From: Bacteroidales bacterium
GTDB lineage: Bacteria; Bacteroidota; Bacteroidia; Bacteroidales; UBA932
NCBI GenBank assembly: GCA_024401715.1
Contig: JAKSKO010000024.1
Location: 1 to 32,587 of the forward strand
Reading direction: 5' to 3'
Length of the DNA: 32,587 bases
Positions 6,766 to 15,171 of the stretch are shown one piece after another. The first letter of the stretch is position 1. Every line of letters starts with the position of its first letter. The notes under the pieces were generated by a model. That model saw nothing but the letters and a program-made list of their open reading frames with translations, was not told where the DNA came from and ran no database searches. The translations under genes were made by a program, and so were the position numbers.

Positions 6766-9156
6766 TTAATCAATTATTCTGATTTTGGCATATTTCAGTA
6801 AAAGTACCTTCTCGCCGAAGTCGTCGAAGTCTATTGTCACCTTCATTCCGCCGTCGTCCACAATGGACAGAAGTTTGCCGAAACCGAAGCGGTTGTGTTC
6901 CACCCTCTGGCCCGGACGCAACTCTGAGATTGGGGAAGGAACGAAATTGGCATCGGGCACCCTCTGCGGCGGAGCGGGCCTTACAGGCCTTGCAGGGGCG
7001 GAAGACACAGCAGATGACGCGGGTTTTGACGGCGCAAAACGGCGGGAGCCTCCTGTAAGGTCGCGCACAAAGGCCTCGGCATGTTCCCTGCGCTGGCCGG
7101 CGGCGAAATCTTCCCTCAACGGATTGTCTATATATTTGGAATCTATCTCGCGTATGAATCGGCTTACATCATTGGACTCTGTCTTGCCGTTGCGCATGCG
7201 CGAAGAGCAGAAAGACAGCTTCACCCCCTTCATGGCGCGGGTGAGGGCCACATAGAAAAGACGCCTCTCCTCCTCCACATCGCTTGGGCTGGCCATGAAA
7301 CCGCCGCTTGGGAAGATATTCTCCTCCATTCCCACGATGTGCACATAAGGGAATTCCAGACCCTTGGAAGAATGGACAGTCATAAGGCCCACCTTGTTGT
7401 TGGTCTGATCCTCGTCCACATCCACGGCCGACAGAAGAGCCACATTCTCCAGATACTGCGGCAGCGTAACCACGAAATCCTTAAGCGGATTGGCAGCGCT
7501 TACATCCTGCACCTCCGGGTGGGCGGCAAGATAGTCCTCATAGGCCTCGTTCTCGCACTGTTCTATGTACACCTTCACGGAATTCAGCAGCTCTTCCACG
7601 TTGGCCGTCTTTGCCTGGCCCTCCACAGACAAATCGCTGCGGTACAGCGCCAGGATGCCGCTTTCGCCTGCAACGGAATTGGCAAGCTCGAAAGCATCCG
7701 TATCGTTCACCTTATTATGGAAGCCAAGCATCATGTTGGTGAAAAGACGGATCTTGGCAATGGCGGCAGGCTTCAGGTTATATTTTTCCAGACCATCATA
7801 ATAGGCAGTCTCCATAAGGGATTTCCCATTGTCCAGGGCGGCAGCCATGAGGGCCGCGAGAGAGGTGTCACCTATACCGCGGGCAGGCTTGTTCACCACC
7901 CTTTTGAAACTCTCGTCATCCAGTGGGTTCACCACCAGTTTCAGATAGGCCATCACATCCTTCACCTCCGCCCTTTCAAAGAAGGAATTGCCGGAATATA
8001 TCATATACGGAATGTTCCTGCGGCGCAGGGCCTCCTCCACGGCACGGCTTTGGGCATTGGTGCGGTACAGAATTGCAAAGTCTTGATACTGAGCACCTTC
8101 CCTGCGTATGATATCGGCAATGGAAGACACCACAAGCGCGGCTTCCTCCTGCTCTGAATAGGCCTTTATAAGATGTATGAGGCTGCCCTCTTCGGCCTGT
8201 GAGAAGCACTTTTTGGGAATGCGTCCCGTATTGTGTTCGATAAGCGAATTGGCAGCGTCCACAATGGTGCGGGTGCTGCGGTAGTTCTGCTCCAGGCGGA
8301 AAATGGCACAATTGGGATAATCCTTCTTGAAATTAAGGATATTCTCTATTCTGGCGCCACGGAAGGCGTAGATACTTTGGGAATCGTCTCCCACCACGCA
8401 GATATTGCCGTGACGGGCGGCAAGTTTTTTAAGGATAAGATACTGGGCACGGTTGGTGTCCTGATACTCATCCACAAGGATGTGGGAGAATCGGGCCGAA
8501 ATCTCCTCCAGCGCCGCCTGGTTGTCCCGGAGAAGGATATTCATCTCGAAGAGGATGTCGTCGAAATCCATCACTCCGGCAGCGCGACACTTCTTCCAGT
8601 ACAGGTCGTACACCTCTGCGAGGCGCGGCATCTTGGCTATGCGGTCCTTCTCCGTAACGGCCTGGTTCATAACGTAGGCAGACGGGGAGATAAGATTGTT
8701 TTTCGCCGCCGAGATGCGCCCCAGCACGGTTTTCGGCTTATAGACCTTGTCGTCCAGATTCATCTCCTTCAGACAGGCCTTTATCATTGAAACAGAGTCC
8801 GATGTGTCGTATATCGTAAAGTCTTTGGGATAGCCCAGAAACTCTGAATAATCGCGCAGGAAACGCACGAACACGCTGTGGAAGGTACCCATCACAAGGC
8901 CGCGGGCGGCACGGGGACCCACCATGGAGGCGATACGCTCCTTCATCTCCCCCGCCGCCTTTTTGGTGAAAGTGAGGCTGAGGATGGAAGAGGAGGGCAC
9001 CCCTTTGGAAAGTATGTTGGCTATTCTGCATGTAAGGACCCTGGTCTTGCCCGAACCGGCACCGGCTACAATAAGCACAGGCCCTTCAATCTGATTTACA
9101 GCAAGCATCTGCTGCGGATTCAACCCTTCAAAAATTGCGCTTATATTATCATTCAT
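6766..9156 (-). CDS. ATP-dependent 3'-5' DNA helicase, PcrA/UvrD family
   Basis: A 796-residue superfamily 1A helicase. It has the Q-motif GLNPQQMLAV (11-20), Walker A AGAGSGKT (31-38), motif Ia TFTKKAAGEM, motif II DEYQDTN (229-235), motif III GDDSQSIYAFRGA, motif IV QNYRS, motif V VGLMTVHSSKGLEFPYV and motif VI LFYVALTRA. The C-terminal 50 residues (GQRVEHNRFGFGKL) form the Tudor-like domain of PcrA that binds RNA polymerase, after a linker rich in Pro, Ala and Ser. Expected role: nucleotide excision repair, removal of RecA, and replication-transcription conflict. The start is the ATG at 9156. It is a single-gene unit, divergent from nqrA. Confidence 0.95.
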   Translation of the reverse strand: MNDNISAIFEGLNPQQMLAVNQIEGPVLIVAGAGSGKTRVLTCRIANILSKGVPSSSILSLTFTKKAAGEMKERIASMVGPRAARGLVMGTFHSVFVRFLRDYSEFLGYPKDFTIYDTSDSVSMIKACLKEMNLDDKVYKPKTVLGRISAAKNNLISPSAYVMNQAVTEKDRIAKMPRLAEVYDLYWKKCRAAGVMDFDDILFEMNILLRDNQAALEEISARFSHILVDEYQDTNRAQYLILKKLAARHGNICVVGDDSQSIYAFRGARIENILNFKKDYPNCAIFRLEQNYRSTRTIVDAANSLIEHNTGRIPKKCFSQAEEGSLIHLIKAYSEQEEAALVVSSIADIIRREGAQYQDFAILYRTNAQSRAVEEALRRRNIPYMIYSGNSFFERAEVKDVMAYLKLVVNPLDDESFKRVVNKPARGIGDTSLAALMAAALDNGKSLMETAYYDGLEKYNLKPAAIAKIRLFTNMMLGFHNKVNDTDAFELANSVAGESGILALYRSDLSVEGQAKTANVEELLNSVKVYIEQCENEAYEDYLAAHPEVQDVSAANPLKDFVVTLPQYLENVALLSAVDVDEDQTNNKVGLMTVHSSKGLEFPYVHIVGMEENIFPSGGFMASPSDVEEERRLFYVALTRAMKGVKLSFCSSRMRNGKTESNDVSRFIREIDSKYIDNPLREDFAAGQRREHAEAFVRDLTGGSRRFAPSKPASSAVSSAPARPVRPAPPQRVPDANFVPSPISELRPGQRVEHNRFGFGKLLSIVDDGGMKVTIDFDDFGEKVLLLKYAKIRIID

Positions 9157-9163
9157 AACTCTG

Positions 9164-9171
9164 CAAAATTA
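9164..9171 (-). promoter_or_regulatory. Possible -7 element for the helicase gene
   Basis: TAATTTTG fits TAnnTTTG and lies 7 bases before the ATG. No TTTG is found 18-21 bases upstream, so a start this close would give an almost leaderless mRNA. Weak call. Confidence 0.3.
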
Positions 9172-9201
9172 AGGAAATTTTCGTATCTTCGCTTGTTTTT
9201 A

Positions 9202-9214
9202 TTGCATAATGCAA
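9202..9214. promoter_or_regulatory. Inverted repeat upstream of nqrA, possible operator
   Basis: TTGCAT-A-ATGCAA, a perfect 13-bp dyad in the 80-base divergent gap between the helicase gene and nqrA. A degenerate -7 box TATCTTCG (9184-9191) lies just upstream of it on the plus strand. It may be an operator over the nqr promoter or chance. Confidence 0.3.
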
Positions 9215-9236
9215 ATTCACAAAATTTATTTCAATA

Positions 9237-10586
9237 ATGTCAAACAACATCAAACTCAAAAAAGGCCTTGATCTGCCCCTGAACGGTGCGGCGCAGAAGA
9301 AGGTCCTGATGGAGGTGACCCCCGATGCTGTTGCACTGAAACCAACCGATTTCAAGGGCCTTGTTCCAAAGCTCCTTGTGAAGGAAGGTGACGCTGTAAA
9401 AGCCGGCTCCCCTCTATTCGCAGACAAGATGTGTCCGGAGATTCTGTTCACCAGCCCGGTAAGCGGTACAGTACAGAGTGTTGTTCGCGGTGAAAAACGC
9501 AAACTTCTGGCTGTAGTCGTTAAAGCGGACAAAGAGCAGGTACACGAGGATTTCGGTACTTCTTCCGTAGACAAACTTTCTGCCGACCAGATTAAAGCCC
9601 TGCTGCTGAAGAGCGGACTTTGGGCATCCCTTATCCAGAGGCCTTACGGTATTGTAGCCAACCCGGCTGTAACTCCTAAGGCTGTTTTTGTGTCAGGCTT
9701 CAGCTCTGCCCCTAACGCAGCGGATCCGGAGTTCATCCTCCAGGGCGAAACCGCCAACATCCAGGCAGGTATCAGCGCAATCGCAAAGATGACCGGCGTG
9801 AAAGTTCACCTCAGCCTTTGCAGATGCCAGGGCACCACTCCAATGGGCTCTATGAAAGACGCCGAGATCCACTATTTCGAGGGCAAACACCCTGCAGGCA
9901 ACGTAGGTATCCAGATTCACCACATCTGCCCTATCCGCAAGGGCGAGACCGTGTGGACAATCACCCCTATGGAGCTTGCCGCCATCGGCCGTCTGCTTTC
10001 AACAGGCAAACTGGACCAGAGCCGTCTTGTGGCTGTAACAGGCCCTAAGGCTGCCAAGACCGGTTACGTAAGAACCGTTCCGGGCATGTGCATGGCCTCA
10101 ATCGCAAGCCTTGTTGCAGAGGGTAACGTACGCGTGATAAGCGGCGACGTCCTTTGCGGCGAGAACGCCGGCAGAGAGGGCTTCCTTGGTTTCCATGACA
10201 ACCAGGTGAGCCTTATCGAAGAGGGCGACTACTACGAGATGTTCGGTTGGATCAACCCTATCCGCAGCAAGCAGCACTCTGTTTCACGCAGCTACTTCAG
10301 CTGGCTCTGCCCAAGCAAGAAGTACGACATGGACACAAACATCCACGGCGGTGTTCGCGCATTCATGTTCAATAACATCTACTCTGACGTACTTCCGATG
10401 CACCTGTTCCCTGTTTATCTTGCAAAAGCCTGCATGGCCGGCGATATAGACAAGATGGAGCAGTACGGCATCTATCAGGTACTTCCGGAGGACCTTGCAA
10501 CCTGCGAGTACATCTGCCCTTCAAAGATAGAGTGGCAGGAGACCATCGCCAAGGGTATAGACCTAATGTTGAAAGAAATGGCATAA
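9237..10586 (+). CDS. nqrA: Na+-translocating NADH:quinone reductase subunit A
   Basis: A 449-residue NqrA, the usual length. It opens with the family N-terminus IKLKKGLDLPLNG and has a biotinyl-lipoyl-like segment (LLVKEGDAVKAGSPLFADK) about residues 45-70. It also has the conserved GRLLSTGKLDQSRLVAVTGP and GFLGFHDNQVS regions, and no membrane segment. It is the cytoplasmic subunit of the sodium-pumping complex that oxidises NADH and reduces quinone. It is the first gene of nqrABCDEF. No exact consensus promoter is visible in the 80 bases upstream. Confidence 0.97.
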   Translation: MSNNIKLKKGLDLPLNGAAQKKVLMEVTPDAVALKPTDFKGLVPKLLVKEGDAVKAGSPLFADKMCPEILFTSPVSGTVQSVVRGEKRKLLAVVVKADKEQVHEDFGTSSVDKLSADQIKALLLKSGLWASLIQRPYGIVANPAVTPKAVFVSGFSSAPNAADPEFILQGETANIQAGISAIAKMTGVKVHLSLCRCQGTTPMGSMKDAEIHYFEGKHPAGNVGIQIHHICPIRKGETVWTITPMELAAIGRLLSTGKLDQSRLVAVTGPKAAKTGYVRTVPGMCMASIASLVAEGNVRVISGDVLCGENAGREGFLGFHDNQVSLIEEGDYYEMFGWINPIRSKQHSVSRSYFSWLCPSKKYDMDTNIHGGVRAFMFNNIYSDVLPMHLFPVYLAKACMAGDIDKMEQYGIYQVLPEDLATCEYICPSKIEWQETIAKGIDLMLKEMA

Positions 10587-10592
10587 GGAGGA
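10585..10592 (+). promoter_or_regulatory. Strong Shine-Dalgarno before nqrB
   Basis: AAGGAGGA overlaps the nqrA stop codon and ends six bases before the nqrB ATG. Such full-length ribosome-binding sites are uncommon in Bacteroidota. Near-identical ones precede nqrD and nqrF. Confidence 0.8.
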
Positions 10593-10598
10593 CCTATC

Positions 10599-11774
10599 AT
10601 GAGCAATAAACTTCGTTCAATTGTAGACAAAATCAAACCAACCTTCTGCGAGGGTGGTAAACTGGCCTTCCTGCATTCGACATTTGATGCATTCGAGACC
10701 TTCCTCTTTGTTCCGAACACAGTTGCAAAACGCGGTTCACACGTTCGCGACTGCGTGGATCTGAAGAGACTTCTCATCATCGTAATCATGGCGCTTGTGC
10801 CTGCATTCTGCTTCGGCGTATGGAACATAGGCTACCAGCACAGCGCAGCATTCGGCCTGGATTACGGCTTCTGGCAGATTATCGGCTACGGCCTTCTGCG
10901 TATCATCCCTCTTTACCTTGTATCATACCTTGTAGGTCTGGGCATAGAGTTCGCTTCGGCACAAATCAAGGGTCACGAGGTTAGCGAGGGTTACCTTGTA
11001 TCAGGCTTCATCATTCCGCTTATCGTTCCGGTAGACCTTCCTTTGTGGCAGCTTGCAATCGCTGTTGCATTCGCGGTTATCTTCGGCAAGGAGATCTTCG
11101 GCGGCACAGGTATGAACATCTGGAACCCTGCCCTTCTCACACGTGCATTCCTCTTCTTCAGCTATCCTAGCCAGATGAGTGGCGACGTTTACTGGACAGG
11201 CGGTCTTCACCGTTTCATCACCGAGGGCACATGCTGGTTCCCGGGAACTGCAGTTGCCGACGGCTTCAGCGGCGCAACACCTCTTGCATCCGCAAGCCTT
11301 GAGGGCCTTGCTGCACGCGGCATCAGCGCCATGGACCTGTTCATCGGCAATGTAGGCGGTGCGGTTGGTGAGACAAGCGTAGTAGCAATCCTCATCGGTG
11401 CAGTCATCCTCATCTACACAGGCATCGCTTCATGGAAGATCATGCTTTCAAGCGTTGCGGGTGCCCTGCTTGTAGGCTGGCTTGGCCAGATTGGCGGCGC
11501 AACAGACCTTCCTTGCTGGTATCAGCTTATCATGGGCGGTTTCGCATTCGGTACAGTATTCATGGCAACCGATCCTGTAACTGCAGCACAGACAGAGTGC
11601 GGCAAATGGATCTACGGTTTCCTCATCGGCGCACTTTGCGTAACTGTACGTTTGTTCAACCCTGGCTATCCGGAGGGTATGATGCTTGCAATCCTCTTCG
11701 GCAACACCATGGCTCCGCTCATCGACCACCTTGTTGTGAACGCAACTTTGAAACACTATTCCAAAAACGCATAA
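10599..11774 (+). CDS. nqrB: Na+-translocating NADH:quinone reductase subunit B
   Basis: A 391-residue integral membrane subunit with about ten hydrophobic segments. DGFSGAT (221-227) is the flavinylation motif in which Thr227 would carry covalent FMN, attached by an ApbE-type transferase that is not encoded in this window. FGGTGMNIWNPALLTRAFLFFSYP is the conserved NqrB/RnfD core. It also holds riboflavin and part of the sodium path in characterised complexes. The gene lies 12 bases after nqrA with a strong ribosome-binding site. Confidence 0.97.
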   Translation: MSNKLRSIVDKIKPTFCEGGKLAFLHSTFDAFETFLFVPNTVAKRGSHVRDCVDLKRLLIIVIMALVPAFCFGVWNIGYQHSAAFGLDYGFWQIIGYGLLRIIPLYLVSYLVGLGIEFASAQIKGHEVSEGYLVSGFIIPLIVPVDLPLWQLAIAVAFAVIFGKEIFGGTGMNIWNPALLTRAFLFFSYPSQMSGDVYWTGGLHRFITEGTCWFPGTAVADGFSGATPLASASLEGLAARGISAMDLFIGNVGGAVGETSVVAILIGAVILIYTGIASWKIMLSSVAGALLVGWLGQIGGATDLPCWYQLIMGGFAFGTVFMATDPVTAAQTECGKWIYGFLIGALCVTVRLFNPGYPEGMMLAILFGNTMAPLIDHLVVNATLKHYSKNA

Positions 11775-11777
11775 GCC

Positions 11778-12590
11778 ATGAATACAAACAGTAATACATA
11801 TACAGTTATCTACACCGCCCTGGTGGTTGTAGTAGTGGCAGCGCTTCTGGCATTTGTTTCACAGAGCCTGAAAGCCAACCAGGCTGCAAACGAGAAAGCC
11901 GAGACCATCGGCCAAATCCTTAACGCAGCCCAGTTCAACCTTTCAGAGGTGAACGGCAATGCTGCCACCATCCAGTTCTTCAAAGAGAACATTTCCGAAA
12001 TCCAGCTTGTAAACACCAACGGTGAGGTTTGCGGCGCACTCAGCACAGAGAATGCAGAGGTTCTAAGCACTTCAGACCTGAAGAAGCAGAACTATGCAAT
12101 CGCTGGCAAAGGCGGCGAGGTTGCCCTTCCGGTATACAACTTCAGCAACGGTGTAAGCGTTCTTGCAGTCTACGGCCAGGGCCTCTGGGGTCCGGTTTGG
12201 GGCTACATCGCTTTCAAGCAGGGTACTACCGATATCGTGGGCGCATACTTCGACCATGCCTCAGAGACTCCCGGTCTTGGCGGCAAGATCAAAGACGACC
12301 CATCTTTCCGTGCACAGTTTGTTGGCAAGGCAGTTGACTACAGCGCAGAGAAACCTTTCGACATCGTAAAAGGCGGTGCAAAGGGCGAGGCTAACGCAAT
12401 TGACGCCATCACAGGTGCTACCATGACTTCCAAATATCTGAACATCTCCATCAACAACTGGCTTGAGGCATACAAAGCTTTCCTCTCTTCAGAGAAGAGC
12501 TGCTGCCAGCATGAGTGCTGCGGCGACTGCTGCACTGAATGCACAGAATGCACAGAGGGTTGCTGCGAGAATAAAACCGAGGAGGAATAA
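11778..12590 (+). CDS. nqrC: Na+-translocating NADH:quinone reductase subunit C with Cys-rich tail
   Basis: A 270-residue subunit with one N-terminal membrane segment (about residues 8-30) and a periplasmic FMN domain. DAITGATMTS (209-218) is the flavinylation motif, with Thr215 the expected FMN site. WGPVWGYIAF and ETPGLGG are family-typical. The C-terminus is unusual: after the normal end near residue 237 there are about 30 residues with ten cysteines and one histidine (242-263, mostly CC and TEC units), followed by an acidic end. The tail would face the periplasm. No frameshift is needed, because it runs straight into the stop codon just before nqrD. Metal or redox binding is a guess. Confidence 0.96.
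   Translation: MNTNSNTYTVIYTALVVVVVAALLAFVSQSLKANQAANEKAETIGQILNAAQFNLSEVNGNAATIQFFKENISEIQLVNTNGEVCGALSTENAEVLSTSDLKKQNYAIAGKGGEVALPVYNFSNGVSVLAVYGQGLWGPVWGYIAFKQGTTDIVGAYFDHASETPGLGGKIKDDPSFRAQFVGKAVDYSAEKPFDIVKGGAKGEANAIDAITGATMTSKYLNISINNWLEAYKAFLSSEKSCCQHECCGDCCTECTECTEGCCENKTEEE
12581..12586 (+). promoter_or_regulatory. Shine-Dalgarno before nqrD
   Basis: GGAGGA, formed by the last glutamate codons of nqrC, ends seven bases before the nqrD ATG. The acidic end of the NqrC tail therefore doubles as the ribosome-binding site of the next gene. Confidence 0.7.
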
Positions 12591-12593
12591 GCT

Positions 12594-13217
12594 ATGGCAA
12601 ATCTTAAAGAAACATTCCTTAGCCCTATTCTGAAGGGCAACCCTATCACAGTGCTCGTCCTTGGTATCTGTTCTTCACTGGCAGTAACCGTAGAGCTTAA
12701 GGGTGCGCTTGTTATGGCGCTTTCGGTAACAGCCGTTACCGCACTCAGCAGCCTTGTGTGCTCTCTGCTTCGCAACACCATCCCAAGCCGTGTGCGTATC
12801 ATCGTGCAGCTGGTGGTTGTGGCAATGATGGTAATCCTTGTAGACCAGCTTCTGAAAGCTTTCGAGGCAACATATGCAATTGACAAGAGCCTTTCAGTGT
12901 ACATCGGTCTGATTATCACAAACTGTATCGTAATGGGCCGTATCGAGGCTTACGCCCTTGGCAACAAACCTCTCCCTTCACTTGTGGACGGTTTCGCCAA
13001 CGGTCTGGGCTACGGTCTCATCCTGGTTATCGTCGCATTTGTACGTGAGCTTCTCGGCTCAGGCACACTCTTCGGCTTCCAGGTTATCCCGCAGTTCTGC
13101 TATGACCTCGGTTATGTAAACAACGGTCTTGTAATCCTGCCTCCATTCGCGCTGATTTTCATCGGCTGCATCATATGGATACACCGCAGCTTCGACAAAG
13201 ACCTCCAGGAGAAATAA
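12594..13217 (+). CDS. nqrD: Na+-translocating NADH:quinone reductase subunit D
   Basis: A 207-residue membrane protein with about six hydrophobic helices. Cys26 (GICSSLAVT) and Cys111 (ITNCIVMGRIEAYA) match the two half-channel cysteines that, with two in NqrE, bind the intramembrane [2Fe-2S] cluster. It ends with a short basic/acidic cytoplasmic tail. It is homologous to NqrE and to RnfE. The gene begins three bases after nqrC. Confidence 0.96.
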   Translation: MANLKETFLSPILKGNPITVLVLGICSSLAVTVELKGALVMALSVTAVTALSSLVCSLLRNTIPSRVRIIVQLVVVAMMVILVDQLLKAFEATYAIDKSLSVYIGLIITNCIVMGRIEAYALGNKPLPSLVDGFANGLGYGLILVIVAFVRELLGSGTLFGFQVIPQFCYDLGYVNNGLVILPPFALIFIGCIIWIHRSFDKDLQEK

Positions 13218-13237
13218 TTTAACACGTACCTTATATT

Positions 13238-13852
13238 ATGGAATATCTAAGCTTATTCGTAAAGTCAATCTTTGTTGACAATATGATCTTTGCATACTTC
13301 CTTGGTATGTGTTCATACCTGGCAGTATCAAAGAACGTGAAGACAGCCAACGGCCTTGGCCTTGCTGTTATCTTCGTGCTTCTGTGCACACTTCCACTCA
13401 ACTATCTGCTGGACACTTACGTCCTGAAGCCAGGCGCGCTTGCATGGCTGGGCGAAAGCTTCGCAGACGTAGACCTCAGCTTCCTAAGCTTCATCATCTT
13501 CATCGCGGTGATTGCAGCCTTCGTGCAGCTTGTAGAGATGATTGTGGAGAAATTCCTCCCTGCCCTCTACTCTTCACTGGGTATCTTCCTTCCGCTTATC
13601 GCCGTGAACTGCGCCATCCTTGGCGGTTCACTGTTCATGCAGCAGAAAGATTTCGCAAATGTTGGCGAGAGCGCAGTTTACGCACTGGGTTCCGGTTTCG
13701 GCTGGTACCTTGCAATTGTTGCACTTGCAGCCATCCGCGAGAAACTTGCATACTCACACGTACCGGCTCCGCTTAAAGGCATCGGTATCACCTTCATCAC
13801 TGTAGGTCTCATGGGTATGGCGTTTATGATTTTCATGGGTATCACACTTTAA
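13238..13852 (+). CDS. nqrE: Na+-translocating NADH:quinone reductase subunit E
   Basis: A 204-residue membrane protein with about six helices in inverted topology relative to NqrD. Cys25 ([11 protein letters not shown]) and Cys125 ([10 protein letters not shown]) are the other two cluster ligands. It opens [23 protein letters not shown], typical of NqrE. It lies 20 bases after nqrD, without a strong ribosome-binding site. Confidence 0.96.
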   Translation: MEYLSLFVKSIFVDNMIFAYFLGMCSYLAVSKNVKTANGLGLAVIFVLLCTLPLNYLLDTYVLKPGALAWLGESFADVDLSFLSFIIFIAVIAAFVQLVEMIVEKFLPALYSSLGIFLPLIAVNCAILGGSLFMQQKDFANVGESAVYALGSGFGWYLAIVALAAIREKLAYSHVPAPLKGIGITFITVGLMGMAFMIFMGITL

Positions 13853-13857
13853 GGAGG
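13851..13857 (+). promoter_or_regulatory. Strong Shine-Dalgarno before nqrF
   Basis: AAGGAGG overlaps the nqrE stop codon and lies eight bases before the nqrF ATG. The context TAAGGAGGAC is identical to that before nqrB. Confidence 0.8.
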
Positions 13858-13865
13858 ACTGAGTT

Positions 13866-15137
13866 ATGACAAATACAATTATTGCATCCATCGCAGTCAT
13901 CCTGCTTGTAACCCTTCTTCTTGTGGCTCTGCTTCTCTATGTGAAGGCAAAGATCACTCCTGAGGGCAAAATCAAAATCGACATCAACGACGGCAAGAAA
14001 AACGTTGAGGTTGAGCCGGGCCAGAGCCTTCTTAACGCACTTGCAAGCCAGAAGATCTATCTTTCTTCTGCCTGCGGCGGTAAAGGCGCCTGCGGCCAGT
14101 GCAAATGCCGCGTGCTTGAGGGCGGCGGAAGCATCCTCCCTACAGAGGTTGGTTTCTTCAACCGCAAACAGATTGCCGAGGGTTGGCGTCTTGGCTGCCA
14201 GGTTAAAGTGAAAGAGGACCTTAAGATTGCCGTTGACGAGAGCGCACTTGACGTTCGCCAGTGGGATTGCGAGGTTATCAGCAACGACAACGTGGCAACC
14301 TTCATCAAAGAGTTCAAGGTTAAGCTTCCTGAGGGCGAGCACGTTCCTTTCAAGAGCGGCCAGTATATCCAGATTGCAATTCCGGAGTACGATATCGATT
14401 TCAAAGACATCGATGTTGCACCGGAGTACAGGGGTGACTGGGAGCGTTTCGGCTTCTTTGACATCAAGGCAAAGAACCCTACTCCAACCATCCGTGCATA
14501 CTCTATGGCCTCTTACCCTGCAGAGGAGGGAATGATCATGCATAACGTGCGTATCGCAACCCCTCCATTCGACCGCAGCCAGCCTAAGGGCGTGTTCAAG
14601 ATGCTTCCAGTGCCTCCGGGCATCTCATCATCTTACATCTTCACCCGCAAACCTGGCGACCACGTAACCATCAGCGGCCCTTACGGCGACTTCCTGCTTC
14701 CACAGGACGACCCTGAGAGCCAGGAGTACGTATTCGTAGGCGGTGGTGCAGGTATGGCACCTTTGCGCAGCCACATCATGCAGCTCTTCAAAACTCTGAA
14801 GACAGGCCGTGAGGTACATTTCTTCTATGGTGCACGTGCACTTGTGGAGGCATTCTACCTTGAGGACTTCGCACAGATAGAGAAGGACTTCCCTAACTTC
14901 CACTTCCACCTTGCACTGGACCGTCCGGATCCGGCAGCCGATGCAGCAGGAGTGAAATATGTGGCAGGCTTCGTACACAATGTAATGTATGAGACATTCC
15001 TCAAAGACCACGAGGCTCCTGAGGATATCAAGTACTTCATGTGCGGACCTCCGATGATGACAAAATGCGTTGTCGACCTTTTGGACAGCCTGGGCGTTCA
15101 GCCAGAGAGCATCCTCTTCGACAACTTCGGAGCATAA
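13866..15137 (+). CDS. nqrF: Na+-translocating NADH:quinone reductase subunit F
   Basis: The 423-residue electron-entry subunit. It has one N-terminal membrane helix (about 4-26), then a plant-type ferredoxin domain with [2Fe-2S] ligands Cys70, Cys76, Cys79 and Cys111 (CGGKGACGQC and GWRLGC). The FAD domain has RAYS (210-213), and the NADH-binding domain has GGGAGMAPLRSH and FMCGPPMM near the end. It oxidises cytoplasmic NADH and passes electrons through FAD and the cluster into the membrane subunits. It is the last gene of the operon, followed by a hairpin terminator. Confidence 0.97.
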   Translation: MTNTIIASIAVILLVTLLLVALLLYVKAKITPEGKIKIDINDGKKNVEVEPGQSLLNALASQKIYLSSACGGKGACGQCKCRVLEGGGSILPTEVGFFNRKQIAEGWRLGCQVKVKEDLKIAVDESALDVRQWDCEVISNDNVATFIKEFKVKLPEGEHVPFKSGQYIQIAIPEYDIDFKDIDVAPEYRGDWERFGFFDIKAKNPTPTIRAYSMASYPAEEGMIMHNVRIATPPFDRSQPKGVFKMLPVPPGISSSYIFTRKPGDHVTISGPYGDFLLPQDDPESQEYVFVGGGAGMAPLRSHIMQLFKTLKTGREVHFFYGARALVEAFYLEDFAQIEKDFPNFHFHLALDRPDPAADAAGVKYVAGFVHNVMYETFLKDHEAPEDIKYFMCGPPMMTKCVVDLLDSLGVQPESILFDNFGA

Positions 15138-15138
15138 C

Positions 15139-15166
15139 AAAAAGCCAGCCTTCGGGCTGGTTTTTT
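15139..15166. terminator. Bidirectional terminator between nqrF and the DUF1573 gene
   Basis: CCAGCC-TTCG-GGCTGG (15145-15160) with A-rich sequence on the left and six T on the right. It serves nqrF on the plus strand and the convergent minus-strand gene, whose stop codon is at 15172. Confidence 0.88.
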
Positions 15167-15171
15167 ATTTC

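Noticed and set aside
7081-8157. A 358-codon open frame on the plus strand inside the helicase gene
   Set aside because: It is antisense to a complete PcrA/UvrD with all helicase motifs. Its residue pattern (many His, Ile and Leu) is that of a GC-skewed shadow frame, and no promoter or family motif is seen.
13842-14543. A 233-codon minus-strand frame across nqrF
   Set aside because: It lies fully antisense to the ferredoxin and FAD domains of NqrF and has no recognisable domain.
9237-15137. Assignment of this operon as Rnf (ferredoxin:NAD+ oxidoreductase)
   Set aside because: The first protein is NqrA, not the 4Fe-4S RnfC. The last is NqrF with FAD and NADH domains, and there is no RnfB.
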